Below are positions 1 to 9,783 of a stretch of DNA of 46,991 nt, piece by piece (the stretch's first letter is position 1; each line of letters opens with the position of its first letter). The notes beneath the pieces were generated by a model. That model had not been told where the DNA came from and made no database searches. It was given only the letters and a program-made list of their open reading frames with translations. The stretch comes from Aeromonas finlandensis (GTDB taxonomy: Bacteria > Pseudomonadota > Gammaproteobacteria > Enterobacterales > Aeromonadaceae). Position numbers and translations under genes: made by a program. The DNA is taken from assembly GCF_000764645.1 (NCBI RefSeq), contig NZ_JRGK01000053.1, forward strand, positions 1 through 46,991. The letters are read 5' to 3'.

Positions 1-1779
1 GTTGGGCTCGTCGGTCACCGTGGTGATCACCGCAACCGGCAGGGCTGGCGCTTTCTCGTAGCCACCGCCACTGGTGCCGCTAACGCTGACCTGGAACTGC
101 TCGGCCTCTTCCGCATAAACGTCATCCAGGGTCTCAACATCAAACTTGACGCTGGTCTCGCCCGCCTTGATAACCACGTCGCGGGTCACCGCCTGGACAT
201 CACCGTTATCGGTGGTGATGTGCCCCACCACCACCTTGACGGTCAAATCGGTTTTCGGTGCGTCGCTGATGGTCAGGGTGTAGTTGGCCTTGCCCCCCTC
301 GACCACATTGGCATCGCCGGTCAGGGTCAGGGTCGGTGCATCCTGATCATCCACCACTGTATTGGTGATGGTGCCAGTGGTAACAACGTTCTCGTAATTG
401 CCACCACTGGTCTTGTCGATAGTGACGCTCAGTGACTCTTCACCTTGCTGATAAATGTCATCACCACGAACCGGTACCGGCTCGCTGTTGGCGCTGCTGC
501 TGCCCACCGGAATGGTGATCACCACCCCGTTGGAGAGGGTCACGGTCAGCGGGCTGCCAGTCACCGGGTTGCTGACGCTGGCGGTGTAGACGATGCTGCC
601 GCCCTCGGTCACGGTCTGGCCATTGGTGGCCGAGCTCAGGGTCACGGTGGTGGTGTCCACGGTATCAGCCACCTCGGTGGTCACCTTGCTGCTGGTGTCC
701 AGCTGCTCGTAGTTACCACCGCTGCTGCCGGTGATGCTCACCGTCAGGCTGCTGCCATCCTGGTACACATCGTCACTCGGGGCATCGACCGTCACGCTGC
801 CGTTCAGCTCGCCCGCCTTGATGGTGATGCTGGCACCGTTGGACAGGGTCAAAACCAAGTCACTTTGCGGGGCGTTGTTAACGCTGGCGCTATAGGTGAT
901 CTGGCCCCCTTCGTTGACCTGCGCCGGAGCACCCAGGGTCACCGTGGTGGTGTCCACTGTGTCGTTAATCTGGGTAGTTGTTGAAGGGCCGGTAATGATC
1001 TGGTTGAAACCACCGCCTTGAGTACCGGTGATCGAAACAGTGATCGTGGACGGGTCAACATAGGGGCTGTCGGCAGGAGCTGCCACGGTGACAGAACCTG
1101 TGTTCTGGCCAGCAGGAATGGTAATGACCGCACCATTGGAGAGAGTAATAACCAGATCGGTACCAAAAACAGGTACATCAACAGACGCAGTGAAGGTGAT
1201 AGAACCACCTTCATTGACTTGGGGCTGGGCAGCAAGGGTCAGATTAGCAGAGATAAAAGGCTGATCTGCAACGCCGGTCGCATCCAGTGTAGGCGCGGCA
1301 CCATTGTTGTAGGTGGTATCAAACCCAGCCTGGGAGATGGTGGCATCACCTACCCGATCGATGGTGACAAAACCGCCGTTCCCACTGGAACCGGCAACAC
1401 CACCAATACCGCCACCACCAGCAGCCGGAGCACCACCTGCAGCGGATGCTTCAAAGGCTTGGGTCGGGTCAGCCCCGCCCAAAATTGCCTGTTGCAATGC
1501 ATTGATATCACTGGGCGTTCCCGCGGCACCATTCTGCGCCAACTGGGAAGCATCGCCCTCTTCGGCCGGTTTAGTCTGCTCGCTGGCCGGTTGCACATTG
1601 AACGACTGTCCGCCGCCAATAAAGCTGCCGCCATCAGGTGACATGATCACCGCGCCTTTCGGCAGCACATCACCTTCAGCCAACAGTTTCCGGCTGCCAT
1701 CTGCGGCCACCAGGTAAATTTGTCCTTTGAGTTGGGTTACGGTTACACCCTGTTCCAAGGTAACGGCATTGGTAATCAT
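1..1779 (-). CDS. Large repeat adhesin, LapA-like retention module (N-terminal part, runs off left edge)
   Basis: 593 codons are visible and the reading frame is still open at base 1, so this is only the N-terminal portion. Residues 1 to about 110 resemble the retention module of LapA/RTX-type biofilm adhesins: a short beta-rich start, then a helical stretch with DPTQAFEAS followed by SAAG (112-115) and PAAG (118-121), which match the Ala-Ala-Gly site cut by LapG-type periplasmic proteases. A Gly-rich linker (about 115-136) follows. From about 188 there are four tandem Ig/Calx-beta-like repeats of 100-102 residues, each opening with V(N/T/V)EGG and containing LTLSNG or a variant. Such proteins are exported by a type I secretion system and held in the outer membrane by the N-terminus. 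AGGAGAG lies 5 bases before the ATG. The secretion system, C-terminal RTX repeats and LapD/LapG homologues are outside the window. Confidence 0.88.
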   Translation of the reverse strand, partial: MITNAVTLEQGVTVTQLKGQIYLVAADGSRKLLAEGDVLPKGAVIMSPDGGSFIGGGQSFNVQPASEQTKPAEEGDASQLAQNGAAGTPSDINALQQAILGGADPTQAFEASAAGGAPAAGGGGIGGVAGSSGNGGFVTIDRVGDATISQAGFDTTYNNGAAPTLDATGVADQPFISANLTLAAQPQVNEGGSITFTASVDVPVFGTDLVITLSNGAVITIPAGQNTGSVTVAAPADSPYVDPSTITVSITGTQGGGFNQIITGPSTTTQINDTVDTTTVTLGAPAQVNEGGQITYSASVNNAPQSDLVLTLSNGASITIKAGELNGSVTVDAPSDDVYQDGSSLTVSITGSSGGNYEQLDTSSKVTTEVADTVDTTTVTLSSATNGQTVTEGGSIVYTASVSNPVTGSPLTVTLSNGVVITIPVGSSSANSEPVPVRGDDIYQQGEESLSVTIDKTSGGNYENVVTTGTITNTVVDDQDAPTLTLTGDANVVEGGKANYTLTISDAPKTDLTVKVVVGHITTDNGDVQAVTRDVVIKAGETSVKFDVETLDDVYAEEAEQFQVSVSGTSGGGYEKAPALPVAVITTVTDEPN

Positions 1780-1970
1780 GTTCTCTCCTGAATCCTGATT
1801 TGCATGCAATAAGCCACAGCCTACTGTGCATACAGAAAGTACAAATAACCAGCTCGAAAATTCGAAAGGATAAAGTGATTTGAGGCTGAATCGTTCAGCC
1901 AGAGAGAAGGGTATAAATCCGTGAATTCGGAAAAATAAAAACCAAAATTATCAATAAATTACAGAACAAC
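1780..1970 (-). promoter_or_regulatory. AT-rich leader/promoter region of the adhesin gene
   Basis: About 190 bases with no gene lie upstream of the adhesin. They are much more AT-rich than the surroundings. A perfect 7-bp inverted repeat with a 3-base spacer (GGCTGAA-TCG-TTCAGCC) occupies 1884-1900, and a smaller one (CGAA-AA-TTCG) lies near 1856-1865. I see no unambiguous -35/-10 pair. A regulated promoter and long untranslated leader are inferred from position and composition only. Confidence 0.4.
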
Positions 1971-2000
1971 GACAGGAGCATGACAATGCATGCCCCTGTC
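1971..2000 (-). terminator. Hairpin downstream of yidE
   Basis: A 12-bp stem with one mismatch (arms gacaggagcatg and catgcccctgtc) begins 11 bases after the yidE stop codon on the minus strand. The tract after it is T-rich but not a clean T-run, so termination may be weak. It separates yidE from the adhesin leader. Confidence 0.5.
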
Positions 2001-2010
2001 TGCTTCCACC

Positions 2011-3672
2011 CTAGGCACCTGCCCAGAGGATGATGGCCAGCAGTTGCGGCGAGATGATCCGCAGGAACATCACCAGCGGGTAGACTGTGGCGTATGAGAG
2101 CGCACTGGCACCACTGGTTGGATGCATTGCGTTGGCAAAGGCCAGCGCGGGAGGATCAGTCATGGAACCCGCCAGCAAGCCGCACAGGGTCAGATAGTTC
2201 ATCTTGCCGTAGAGGCGCGCCAGCACCCCGACGACCAGCAGCGGGATCAGGGTGATCGCCATGCCGTAGAGCATCCAGGCCGGACCATCACCGTTGATCA
2301 GGGTATCGATAAAACCGGCCCCCGACTTGAAGCCCACCACCGCCAGAAACAGCACGATACCGATCTCCCGCAACGCCAGGTTGGCACTGGGGGGCATGAA
2401 CCAGTAGAGCTTGCCGATGCTGCCGATCCGCGACAAGATCAGTGCCACCACCAAGGGCCCACCCGCCAGACCCAGCTTGAGCGCGGCAGGGAATCCGGGC
2501 AGATAGAAGGGGATGGAGCCCAGCAACACACCGAGGCCGATCCCGATAAATACCGGCAACATCTGCACCTGTTGCAGTTTTTGCTGCACGTTGCCGACTA
2601 CATTGGTCACCGCTTCGATGGCGTCGAGACGCCCTACCAGGTTGAGAATGTCGCCAAACTGCAGACTGGTCTGGCTGGTCGGAACCAGCTCGATGCCCGC
2701 CCGGTTGAGACGGGAGATCACCACGTCATAACGCTGTTTGATGTCAAGATCGCGGATCTTCTTGCCAAGTACCTGCTCGTTGGTCACCACCACCCGTTCG
2801 ACGCGCAGATCGGTGCCTCGGGTCGAAAGCGAGGTCTCCACCTCCTCTCCCAACACCAGCAATACCTTGTGCAGCGCGTGGCGCTCCCCCACTAAATGCA
2901 ACAAGTCACCCAGCTCGATACGGGAATCAGGCCGAGGAACCATCAGCTCCTCACCCCGTTTGAGGCGAGAGCAGATCACATCGGACTCATCGAGACTCGG
3001 GATCTCGCTCAGCATCAGACCGTGCATATTGGGATTGCGGACCGCGATGTTGATGGTCTGCAAACTCTCTTTGGTTTTACCGGTTTGTTGCTCGAACTGG
3101 GCGGCTTCATCGTCGATCTTGATGCGAAAGAACACCCTGACCAGCCACATGGTGAGCAAAATGCCACAGATGCCGAACGGATAGGCAACCGCATAGCCCA
3201 TCCCCATCAAGCCGGTCGAACCGGGCGCAGCGCCCAGCTCAGCCAGGATCTGCTGCCCGGCACCGAGGGACGGCGTGTTGGTGACGGCACCGGAGAAGAC
3301 CCCGAGGATCACGGGTAACGGGACATCAAACAGTTGGTGCAGCGCAGCCGCTACCACGCAACCAAGGATGACCAGCAAGGCGGCAAAGGCATTAAGCTTG
3401 AGCCCCGAACTGCGCAAAGATGAAAAGAAGCCAGGCCCGACCTGGATGCCGATGGTGTAGACAAACAGGATCAAACCAAATTCTTGAATAAAGTGAAGAG
3501 TTTGCGCATCCAGCGCAAGATTGGAAGCACCAGCAAAGTGACCCACAATGATGCCGCCGAACAGCACCCCCCCTATCCCCAGACCAACGCCATAGACCCG
3601 CCAGTTTCCCAGCCAGAGTCCCAGCACTGCCACCAGCGACAACATGCTGATGGAAAGCGCGATATCACTCAT
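2011..3672 (-). CDS. yidE: YidE-like AspT/YidE/YbjL family transporter
   Basis: 553 residues, the same length as E. coli YidE. The pattern is the AspT-YidE-YbjL fold: a hydrophobic block of several membrane helices (about 1-180, including [20 protein letters not shown]), a soluble centre (about 190-370) with two RCK_C/TrkA-C regulatory domains, and a second membrane block to the C-terminus. It is an inner-membrane protein. AspT itself exchanges aspartate and alanine, but the substrate of YidE is not known and none should be assigned. An in-frame ATG exists 9 bases upstream, but AAGGA is well spaced only for the ATG at 3672, which also gives the YidE N-terminus MSDIAL. The gene appears monocistronic, with a hairpin after it. 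Confidence 0.93.
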   Translation of the reverse strand: MSDIALSISMLSLVAVLGLWLGNWRVYGVGLGIGGVLFGGIIVGHFAGASNLALDAQTLHFIQEFGLILFVYTIGIQVGPGFFSSLRSSGLKLNAFAALLVILGCVVAAALHQLFDVPLPVILGVFSGAVTNTPSLGAGQQILAELGAAPGSTGLMGMGYAVAYPFGICGILLTMWLVRVFFRIKIDDEAAQFEQQTGKTKESLQTINIAVRNPNMHGLMLSEIPSLDESDVICSRLKRGEELMVPRPDSRIELGDLLHLVGERHALHKVLLVLGEEVETSLSTRGTDLRVERVVVTNEQVLGKKIRDLDIKQRYDVVISRLNRAGIELVPTSQTSLQFGDILNLVGRLDAIEAVTNVVGNVQQKLQQVQMLPVFIGIGLGVLLGSIPFYLPGFPAALKLGLAGGPLVVALILSRIGSIGKLYWFMPPSANLALREIGIVLFLAVVGFKSGAGFIDTLINGDGPAWMLYGMAITLIPLLVVGVLARLYGKMNYLTLCGLLAGSMTDPPALAFANAMHPTSGASALSYATVYPLVMFLRIISPQLLAIILWAGA

Positions 3673-3799
3673 TTCGTGCATCCTTTGCGAATTGAACTGT
3701 CCCTAGCTTGTCAGCAAACGCTGAAGCCAACTGTGTGATACCGCACGAATTTATCCTTTTACGCGCTAGAAATACCAATTTAGGGCTAGTTACACGACG

Positions 3800-4435
3800 T
3801 TAGGCGACGTAACCGTAAATGGCCATAAAGTGACAAACACTGCCACCCAGCACAAACAGGTGCCAGATAGCGTGGTTATAGGGGATCTGCTTGGCCACAT
3901 AGAAAATGACCCCGAGACTGTAGATCAGGCCGCCGAGTCCGAGCAGCAGCAGCCCCTCACCGGCCAGATGAATGTAGAGCTGATAGATGACCACCAGCGA
4001 CAGCCAGCCCAGCATCAGGTAGGTAAAGAGCGACAACTTCTTGAAGCGGTTGATGAACACCAGCTTGAACACCACACCAGCCAGCGCCAGGGCCCAGATC
4101 ACCACCATCAACCCCTTCGCCAGCGGCGTATCGAGGGCCACCAGCAAGAAAGGGGTGTAGGTGCCGGCAATCAGCAGATAGATGGCACAGTGATCAAACA
4201 CCTTGCACCAGCGTCTGGCCCGCCCTTCCGCCATGCTGTGATAGAGGGTCGAGGCGAGATAGAGCAGCACCAGACTGCCGCCATAGAGGCTGTAGCTCAC
4301 CAGCGCCTGCGTGCCCTGCCCCCATCCCTTGATGAGCAGCAGCACCAGCCCGACAATCCCCAGCAACAATCCCGCACCGTGGCTCAGCCGGTTTGCCAGC
4401 TCCTCCCGGGGGGAGTAATCCATCACACCACTCAT
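3800..4435 (-). CDS. trhA: TrhA/hemolysin III family membrane protein (YqfA-like)
   Basis: 211 residues with about seven predicted membrane helices, closely following E. coli YqfA/TrhA. The conserved polar residues of the PAQR/hemolysin III family are visible: STLYHS in an early helix, [16 protein letters not shown] in the middle, and paired histidines near the C-terminus (HAIWH and the His of VCHF). These probably bind a metal in the membrane. The family has been linked to membrane lipid homeostasis, and haemolysis is not established for this branch. The reading frame extends further upstream, but GGAG sits 8 bases before the ATG at 4435 and the extension has no family similarity. It is divergent from panP, with a shared 175-base upstream region. 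Confidence 0.92.
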   Translation of the reverse strand: MSGVMDYSPREELANRLSHGAGLLLGIVGLVLLLIKGWGQGTQALVSYSLYGGSLVLLYLASTLYHSMAEGRARRWCKVFDHCAIYLLIAGTYTPFLLVALDTPLAKGLMVVIWALALAGVVFKLVFINRFKKLSLFTYLMLGWLSLVVIYQLYIHLAGEGLLLLGLGGLIYSLGVIFYVAKQIPYNHAIWHLFVLGGSVCHFMAIYGYVA

Positions 4436-4610
4436 AACATCGACTCCACAATAACTGTGGCTCACTCTACCCAGCGCCATTTCAGAGTACAAGCGTTCGC
4501 TTAAAAAATGGAGTGGCTGCCACCTGCCAACCTTTGGTGTATGCTCTGCCGCCGATGCCCGAGACAAGCGGCATAGACACCTACCCCGGTGACCTGGTCT
4601 GGAGAACCTG

Positions 4611-6116
4611 ATGAAGTTGACTGAGCTGTTTACACAACCGGATGCAGCCTTTGGCGACGCAATGAGCGCCATGCTGGCACATTTTCACCACTCGGATGAC
4701 AGTCAGGCCCCCTACCAGCGCGACCAGTTCATCCACCAGCTCGATCAATCCCGTATGCCTGCGGTCGGCCTCTCCATCGAGAGCTATCTGGCGCGGCTGG
4801 CCACCCTGGTGCCCGGCGCCTCTCACCTCACCTCACCCCGCTACATGGGCCACATGACCGCGCCACTACCGGCCTATACCGCCGAGCTGTCGCGCCTGCT
4901 GGTGATGCTCAACCAGAATCCGATGAAGATGGAGTCCTCCCGCCTGCTCAGCTTTCTGGAGCGGGAGGTGCTGGCCAAGCTGCACCGCCTCATCTATGGC
5001 AGGGACGATGCCTTCTACGGCGAGCAGATGCATGCCAAGGATGCCGCCCTCGGCGTCATGACCAGCGGCGGCACCATCGCCAACGTCACCGCCCTCTGGC
5101 TGGCCCGCAACCGCGCCTGCGGCGACAACCTGTTCGCCCTCTATGAGCAGGGCTATCGAGGCGCCGTCATTCTGGGTTCCCGGCTGATGCACTACTCCTT
5201 CGACAAGGGGATGGATCTGCTGGGACTGGGCGCCCGCAGCGTCTGGCGCCTTGAGACCGACGAGCAGAACCGACTCAGTCTGGCTGCGCTGGAGCAGGCG
5301 CTGATCCAGTGCAAAGAACAGAAGCTCAAGGTGCTGACGCTGGTCGGCGTGGCGGGCAGTACCGACTTTGGCTCCATCGACCCCCTGCCGGAGCTGGCGG
5401 CCATCGCCGAGCGCGAGCAGATCCACTTCCACGTGGATGCCGCCTGGGGTGGCCCGACCCTCTTCTCCCCCCGCTATCAGGGGCTGCTTGAGGGTATCGA
5501 GCGGGCCGATACCGTCACGCTGGATGGTCACAAGCAACTGCTGGTGCCGCTCGGTACCGGCATGCTGCTCTGCCGCCAGCCCGACCTGATGATGGCGGTC
5601 AAGCGGGAGGCCCCCTACGCCATTCGTGCCACCTCGTTCGATCAGGGGCGCTTTACGCTGGAGGGCACCCGCCCGGCCAACGCCCTCTATCTGGATGCCG
5701 CCTTCCAGCTGTTTGGCCTGCAGGGTTACGCCCGCCTCATCGAGGCCAACTACGACCGTGCCCGACTGATGGCCGAGCTCATCGACAGCGACCCCGCCTT
5801 CGAGTTGATGTCGGCACCGGTGATGAACCTGCTCTCCTACCGCTGCATCCCGCCCCATCTGCAGGGCAAACCGCTGGACGAAGCGGCCAATACGCAGATC
5901 AACGACTTCAACGTGGCCCTGCAAAAAGCCCAGCGCGCCGAGGGGCACAGCTTTGTCTCCCGCACCCAGCGGGCGGTGGTGCGCTACGGTAGCCAACCGC
6001 TCACCCTGCTGCGCGCCGTGCTGCTCAACCCCCTTATCGAAGAGCACCACATCCGTGAATTGTTGGCGGATCAAAAACGGTTGGGCGAGCCCCTTGCCCG
6101 CCAGCTATTTGGCTAG
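4611..6116 (+). CDS. panP: PanP, PLP-dependent aspartate 1-decarboxylase
   Basis: 501-residue group II PLP-dependent decarboxylase. The PLP-binding HVDAAWGG lies at 274-281 (Asp276 contacts the pyridine nitrogen) and the Schiff-base lysine is in DGHKQ (Lys308). Similarity is to the PanP branch known from Vibrio and relatives, which makes beta-alanine from aspartate for pantothenate and coenzyme A, replacing the pyruvoyl enzyme PanD. Glutamate decarboxylases share the fold, so substrate assignment rests on family resemblance. GGAG is 6 bases before the ATG. The gene stands alone between trhA and yciB. No panB or panC is nearby. Confidence 0.88.
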   Translation: MKLTELFTQPDAAFGDAMSAMLAHFHHSDDSQAPYQRDQFIHQLDQSRMPAVGLSIESYLARLATLVPGASHLTSPRYMGHMTAPLPAYTAELSRLLVMLNQNPMKMESSRLLSFLEREVLAKLHRLIYGRDDAFYGEQMHAKDAALGVMTSGGTIANVTALWLARNRACGDNLFALYEQGYRGAVILGSRLMHYSFDKGMDLLGLGARSVWRLETDEQNRLSLAALEQALIQCKEQKLKVLTLVGVAGSTDFGSIDPLPELAAIAEREQIHFHVDAAWGGPTLFSPRYQGLLEGIERADTVTLDGHKQLLVPLGTGMLLCRQPDLMMAVKREAPYAIRATSFDQGRFTLEGTRPANALYLDAAFQLFGLQGYARLIEANYDRARLMAELIDSDPAFELMSAPVMNLLSYRCIPPHLQGKPLDEAANTQINDFNVALQKAQRAEGHSFVSRTQRAVVRYGSQPLTLLRAVLLNPLIEEHHIRELLADQKRLGEPLARQLFG

Positions 6117-6231
6117 CGCTGCGCCAGGGAACTGGACGTAAATTGGGCGGTCTTATTCATTTGCCGTTGCCTATCGGGCAGGTAAACTGGACAAAATTTT
6201 GAGTTCCATTCTTGAGGGCTACGCGCCAGAC

Positions 6232-6795
6232 ATGAAGCAATTTATTGAATTTATTCCACTTATCGTTTTCTTCGCGGTCTACAAGTTTTACGACATCTAC
6301 ATGGCCACCGGCGCACTGGTGGTGGTCACCGGTTTGCAACTCGCCTATAGCTGGCTCCGCTACCGCAAGGTCGAGAAGATGCAGCTCTTCACCTTCCTGC
6401 TGGTTGGCTTCTTCGGCGGCCTCACCGTCTTCTTCCACGATGACACCTTCATCAAGTGGAAAGTGACTGTCATCAACGTACTGTTCGCACTGGGTCTGCT
6501 CATCAGTCGCTACGGCTTTGGCAAGAACCTGATCAAGCAGATGCTGGCCAAGGAGCTGCAAGCGCCCGATGCGATCTGGGACAAGGTCAACCTCGGCTGG
6601 GTCGGCTTCTTTACCGTCTGTGGCCTGCTCAACCTCTACGTGGCGTTCAACATGCCGCAAGAGATGTGGGTCAACTTCAAGGTGTTCGGTTTGCTGGGGA
6701 TGACGCTGGTCTTTACCCTGCTCAGTGGCGTCTATCTCTACCGCCATATCCCTGCCGAGCAGTTGTCCCAGCGAAAAGACGAACCCAAAAAATAA
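6232..6795 (+). CDS. yciB: YciB, inner-membrane septation/cell envelope protein
   Basis: 187 residues, five predicted membrane helices. It aligns along its length with E. coli YciB (179 residues): MKQF start, the charged RKVEKM turn, [14 protein letters not shown], and [14 protein letters not shown] helices near the C-terminus. YciB works in envelope synthesis and division and was described as an intracellular septation protein. An in-frame TTG at 6199 would add 11 residues, but the ATG at 6232 matches the family N-terminus. The Shine-Dalgarno is weak (GAGGG, 13 bases upstream). yciI follows 24 bases later on the same strand, so the two are probably co-transcribed. Confidence 0.93.
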   Translation: MKQFIEFIPLIVFFAVYKFYDIYMATGALVVVTGLQLAYSWLRYRKVEKMQLFTFLLVGFFGGLTVFFHDDTFIKWKVTVINVLFALGLLISRYGFGKNLIKQMLAKELQAPDAIWDKVNLGWVGFFTVCGLLNLYVAFNMPQEMWVNFKVFGLLGMTLVFTLLSGVYLYRHIPAEQLSQRKDEPKK

Positions 6796-6819
6796 CCCTC
6801 ATCAGAAAAGGATCCTCTC

Positions 6820-7116
6820 ATGTGGTATCTCATCTACTCCGAAGATGTCCCCGATAGCCTGCCACTGCGCAAGCAGGTTCGCCCTGCCCATCTGGCTCGC
6901 CTGCAAGCCCTGCAGGATGAGGGTCGCCTGCTGACCGCCGGTCCCAACCCGGCCATCGATGCCGAGGACCCAGCCGATGCAGGCTTTACCGGCAGCACCG
7001 TCATCGCCGAGTTTGCCTCGCAAGCTGACGCCAAAGCCTGGGCTGATGCCGACCCTTATGTGACCGCCGGTGTTTACGCCAAGGTCACCATCAAGCCGTT
7101 CAAGAAAGTCTTTTAA
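6820..7116 (+). CDS. yciI: YciI family protein
   Basis: 98 residues, identical in length to E. coli YciI and similar throughout, including [37 protein letters not shown] and the KPFKKVF C-terminus. The fold is a ferredoxin-like alpha/beta barrel dimer, and the conserved His24 with a nearby Asp was proposed as an active site in the family. The physiological reaction is not known. AAGGA is 8 bases before the ATG. It is the second gene of a yciB-yciI unit that ends at a strong terminator. Confidence 0.94.
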   Translation: MWYLIYSEDVPDSLPLRKQVRPAHLARLQALQDEGRLLTAGPNPAIDAEDPADAGFTGSTVIAEFASQADAKAWADADPYVTAGVYAKVTIKPFKKVF

Positions 7117-7134
7117 ACCCGCGTCAGATGCAAC

Positions 7135-7175
7135 GAGGCCGGAACGGGTGCACAACCCGCTCCGGCCTCTTTTTA
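7135..7175 (+). terminator. Rho-independent terminator of yciB-yciI
   Basis: A 15-bp stem with a single mismatch (GAGGCCGGAACGGGT paired with ACCCGCTCCGGCCTC) and a 5-base loop, followed by TTTTTATT. It is oriented for the plus strand and begins 18 bases after yciI. The minus-strand side has no T-run. Confidence 0.93.
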
Positions 7176-7212
7176 TTGGGCGGTGTGAGAGATGCTCCGC
7201 GCACCGGCAAGG

Positions 7213-7980
7213 TCACGCCCTGGCGACAAACCAGGGGTTGAGGATGTCGGGCTTGTTGTAGGCAAGGGGTGAACCGTCGAGCTGGGTGACGCTGCCACCC
7301 GCCCCCTCCAGCACCGCCTGCGCCGCGCCGGTATCCCACTCACAGGTCGGCGCAAGGCGCGGATAGAGCTCGGCGCCCCCCTCGGCAATGATGCAGAACT
7401 TGAGGGAGCTGCCCATCGAAACCAGCTCGATTTCACCAAAAGGAGCCAAGAAATCGAGGGTCTCCTGCGACAGGTGGTTACGACTGCCCACCACCCGCCA
7501 CGCCTCTCCTTCCCGATGAGGCTGGGTCTGGATGGACTCTCGCTTGCCATCGGCAATGCGCCAGGCCCCGAACCCCTTGCCGCCATACCAGAGCTTGCCC
7601 AGCACCGGCGCATAGACCAGTCCCCAGCGCGGCGCCCCCTCTTCAATCAGCGCGATGTTGACGGTGAACTCACCATTACGGGAGACAAACTCCTTGGTGC
7701 CATCGAGGGGGTCCACCAGCCAGTAGCGTGACCAGCCGTGGCGCGCGGCCATTACCTCGGGGTCTGACTCCTCCGACAACACAGGGATATCGGGGGTCAG
7801 CCGCGCCAACCCCTGCACAATCACCTCATGAGCCCCCTTGTCGGCAGCGGTGAGCGGACTCTCGTCGCTCTTGTACTCCACAGCAAAAGGCTCGCGGTAG
7901 ATCGCCATGATGGCTGCACCCGCCGCACGAGCGACAGGTTCAAGGTCGGTGATATCGGGGTGGTACAGGGGGTGCTCCAT
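7213..7980 (-). CDS. cysQ: CysQ, 3'(2'),5'-bisphosphate nucleotidase
   Basis: 255-residue member of the inositol monophosphatase/FIG superfamily. Metal-binding motifs are present: the EE pair in LSEES (about 70-71), DPLDGT (90-95), and WDTGAAQ with a following EGAGG near the C-terminus. CysQ removes the 3' phosphate from 3'-phosphoadenosine 5'-phosphate, a by-product of sulfate assimilation, and feeds back on that pathway. Related IMPase paralogues share these motifs, but the KEFVSRNGEFTVNIALIE stretch fits CysQ. The Shine-Dalgarno is weak. It converges on yciI. No sulfate genes are adjacent. Confidence 0.92.
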   Translation of the reverse strand: MEHPLYHPDITDLEPVARAAGAAIMAIYREPFAVEYKSDESPLTAADKGAHEVIVQGLARLTPDIPVLSEESDPEVMAARHGWSRYWLVDPLDGTKEFVSRNGEFTVNIALIEEGAPRWGLVYAPVLGKLWYGGKGFGAWRIADGKRESIQTQPHREGEAWRVVGSRNHLSQETLDFLAPFGEIELVSMGSSLKFCIIAEGGAELYPRLAPTCEWDTGAAQAVLEGAGGSVTQLDGSPLAYNKPDILNPWFVARA

Positions 7981-8105
7981 AACAATCTCGTCCAGCTCAC
8001 AGGGCCAACCAGTGTAACCCTTTTGACATCAACTGCTTATAGCCGATTGTGCTGGGTTATTACAGCGCGGTGGCCGCCAGCCCATTGCCCTCGCGTGAAC
8101 AGGCC

Positions 8106-8137
8106 CAAAAACAACAAGGGACGCCGCGGCTTCCCTT
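8106..8137 (-). terminator. Terminator downstream of pdxJ
   Basis: On the minus strand, AAGGGAAGCC and GGCGTCCCTT pair with one mismatch, then comes GTTGTTTTTGG. It lies about 45 bases past the pdxJ stop and is the likely end of the long rpoE-to-pdxJ gene block. The rest of 7981-8181 shows no gene. Confidence 0.7.
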
Positions 8138-8181
8138 AGTGTTTCTGGCGATCGGTATCAAGCCGCGCCCTGGCTGGCGGA

Positions 8182-8919
8182 TCAGATCCCCTGACGGGCT
8201 TCCTGCATCAGCAGGCGCATGTCGCTGACCGCCTTGGCCAGACCGTCGAAGGCGGCGCGGCCGATGATGGCGTGGCCGATGTTGAGCTCATAGAGCTCGG
8301 GGATGGCGGCGATGGCTTTGACGTTGTGGTAGTGCAGGCCGTGGCCGGCATTGACCTTGAGCCCCTTGCCAGCGGCGTAGGAGGCTCCGGCGGCGATGCG
8401 CTTGAACTCGGCATTGCGCTCGGCATCTGTGGTGGCATCGGCGTAGCGGCCGGTGTGGATCTCGATAAAGGGGGCGCCACTCTCGGCAGCCGCATCGATC
8501 TGAAGGGGATCTGCGTCGATAAAGAGGGATACCTGAGCCCCCACGGCAGAGAGGCGGGCCACAGCGTCAGTCACCTTGTCCAGCTGGCCAGCCACGTCCA
8601 GACCGCCCTCGGTGGTCACTTCGGTGCGCTTCTCCGGTACCAGACAGACGAAGTGGGGCTTGATGCGGCAGGCGATGCCGATCATCTCTTCGGTTACCGC
8701 CATCTCCAGGTTCATTCTGGTCTGGATAGTCTGGCGCAGGATCTCCACGTCACGGTCGGTGATGTGGCGGCGATCTTCACGCAGGTGCACGGTGATGCCA
8801 TCGGCCCCGGCCTGCTCGGCCACGAAGGCGGCCTGTACCGGATCCGGATACTGGGTGCCACGGGCGTTGCGCAGAGTCGCGATATGGTCGATGTTCACAC
8901 CCAGATAGATTTCACTCAT
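8182..8919 (-). CDS. pdxJ: PdxJ, pyridoxine 5'-phosphate synthase
   Basis: 245 residues. PdxJ condenses 1-deoxyxylulose 5-phosphate with 3-amino-2-oxopropyl phosphate, the last ring-forming step of DXP-dependent vitamin B6 synthesis in the cytoplasm. Family signatures are [17 protein letters not shown] at the N-terminus, [23 protein letters not shown] and [16 protein letters not shown] lies 6 bases before the ATG at 8919, which excludes an in-frame ATG 24 bases upstream. In E. coli acpS follows pdxJ; here the next gene is cysQ and acpS is absent from the window. Confidence 0.96.
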   Translation of the reverse strand: MSEIYLGVNIDHIATLRNARGTQYPDPVQAAFVAEQAGADGITVHLREDRRHITDRDVEILRQTIQTRMNLEMAVTEEMIGIACRIKPHFVCLVPEKRTEVTTEGGLDVAGQLDKVTDAVARLSAVGAQVSLFIDADPLQIDAAAESGAPFIEIHTGRYADATTDAERNAEFKRIAAGASYAAGKGLKVNAGHGLHYHNVKAIAAIPELYELNIGHAIIGRAAFDGLAKAVSDMRLLMQEARQGI

Positions 8920-8952
8920 TGAGAACTCCTTGAAAGGCTTCATCTGTTGACT

Positions 8953-8967
8953 GCGCGGCTACCGCGC
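8953..8967 (-). other. GC hairpin in the pdxJ leader
   Basis: A perfect 6-bp stem with a 3-base loop (GCGCGG-CTA-CCGCGC) about 34 bases upstream of the pdxJ start. It has no T-run. It may stabilise or attenuate the transcript, which is inference from position. Confidence 0.35.
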
Positions 8968-8987
8968 GAATATCCGTATATCAGCTC

Positions 8988-9021
8988 GTAGGTTCGATTA
9001 GCGCAGCGTAATCGGACGTAG
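8988..9021. repeat. REP-like short palindrome between recO and pdxJ
   Basis: A 9-bp stem with one mismatch (gttcgatta and taatcggac) encloses the 8-base centre gcgcagcg. The layout resembles palindromes often scattered between genes in gammaproteobacteria. Only one copy is in this window, so repetitiveness cannot be shown here. Confidence 0.5.
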
Positions 9022-9059
9022 GTAACATTCTTACCGTGTCGGGTCACGCCGCAGAGCGG

Positions 9060-9767
9060 TTAACCCAAGCTATTCCGGCGTTTTAAAAACAGCTCCCGGC
9101 TCTTTAGCTGGCGCTTACCCAGATAGGGTTGCAGCGCCAGCCGGCTGAAACGTTTGGCCGCCTGCAGCAAGGGAGGGGTATCGAACCGTCCCTCGGCAAA
9201 GGCGAGCAGGTGGGCACCGAGAAACAGGGTACGGGGATCCGGCGCCCGCTCGCAAGCGACAAAGCCCAATTCACGCTCGAAGCCATAAAGCAGGGTCGGC
9301 TCGATAGGCGACTCGTCGTCCGCCGTGTATTCGAAATCCACCGCATAGCCCAGCGCCTGCAGCAGCAGGAACTCGAAGCGGCGCAGGGGCAGCTCCGGCG
9401 TCTCGCCATCGGCCAGCGCCATGATGGCACGGGCATAGGCGTCGAACACTTCGGGGAACGGGGTGTGGGCTTCCAGCAGGTAGTAGACCAGCTCGTTGAG
9501 ATAGAGGCCGTAGAAGAGGCGATCGCCCCCTAGTCGCAGGGAGTGATCCGGGCATTCGACCTGGGTGAGGTTCTTGAGATCCCCCTTGCCGCGCCAGGCG
9601 ATGGTGAGCAGGGTAAAGGGTTGCAACAGCCCCTTGAGGGGGGAGCGTGGCCCGCGAGAACCGCGAGCCACCAGGGTAAATCGGCCACTATCCTGGGTGA
9701 AGACCTCGACCAGCTGGCTGGTCTCCCGATAGGGCCGACTGTGGATGACGAAAGCCGGGCTCAGCAA
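9060..9767 (-). CDS. recO: RecO, DNA repair protein
   Basis: About 235 residues. RecO has an N-terminal OB fold (here from AFVIHSRPYRETSQLV to about residue 75) and a helical C-terminal domain. With RecR it loads RecA on SSB-coated DNA in RecF-pathway gap repair. Conserved pieces are SGRFTLVARGSRG, SPLKGLLQPF, LYLNELVYYLL, LRRFEFLLLQALGY and AAKRFSRLALQPYLG with KSRELF at the end. The start is uncertain. A GTG at 9806 gives 248 residues but lies inside an ERIC-like palindrome with no ribosome-binding site. I chose the TTG at 9767, which has GAGAGG about 10 bases upstream and fits the usual RecO N-terminus. It lies between era and pdxJ in the conserved order. Confidence 0.88.
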   Translation of the reverse strand: MLSPAFVIHSRPYRETSQLVEVFTQDSGRFTLVARGSRGPRSPLKGLLQPFTLLTIAWRGKGDLKNLTQVECPDHSLRLGGDRLFYGLYLNELVYYLLEAHTPFPEVFDAYARAIMALADGETPELPLRRFEFLLLQALGYAVDFEYTADDESPIEPTLLYGFERELGFVACERAPDPRTLFLGAHLLAFAEGRFDTPPLLQAAKRFSRLALQPYLGKRQLKSRELFLKRRNSLG

Positions 9768-9783
9768 TCCGCCATTACCTCTC

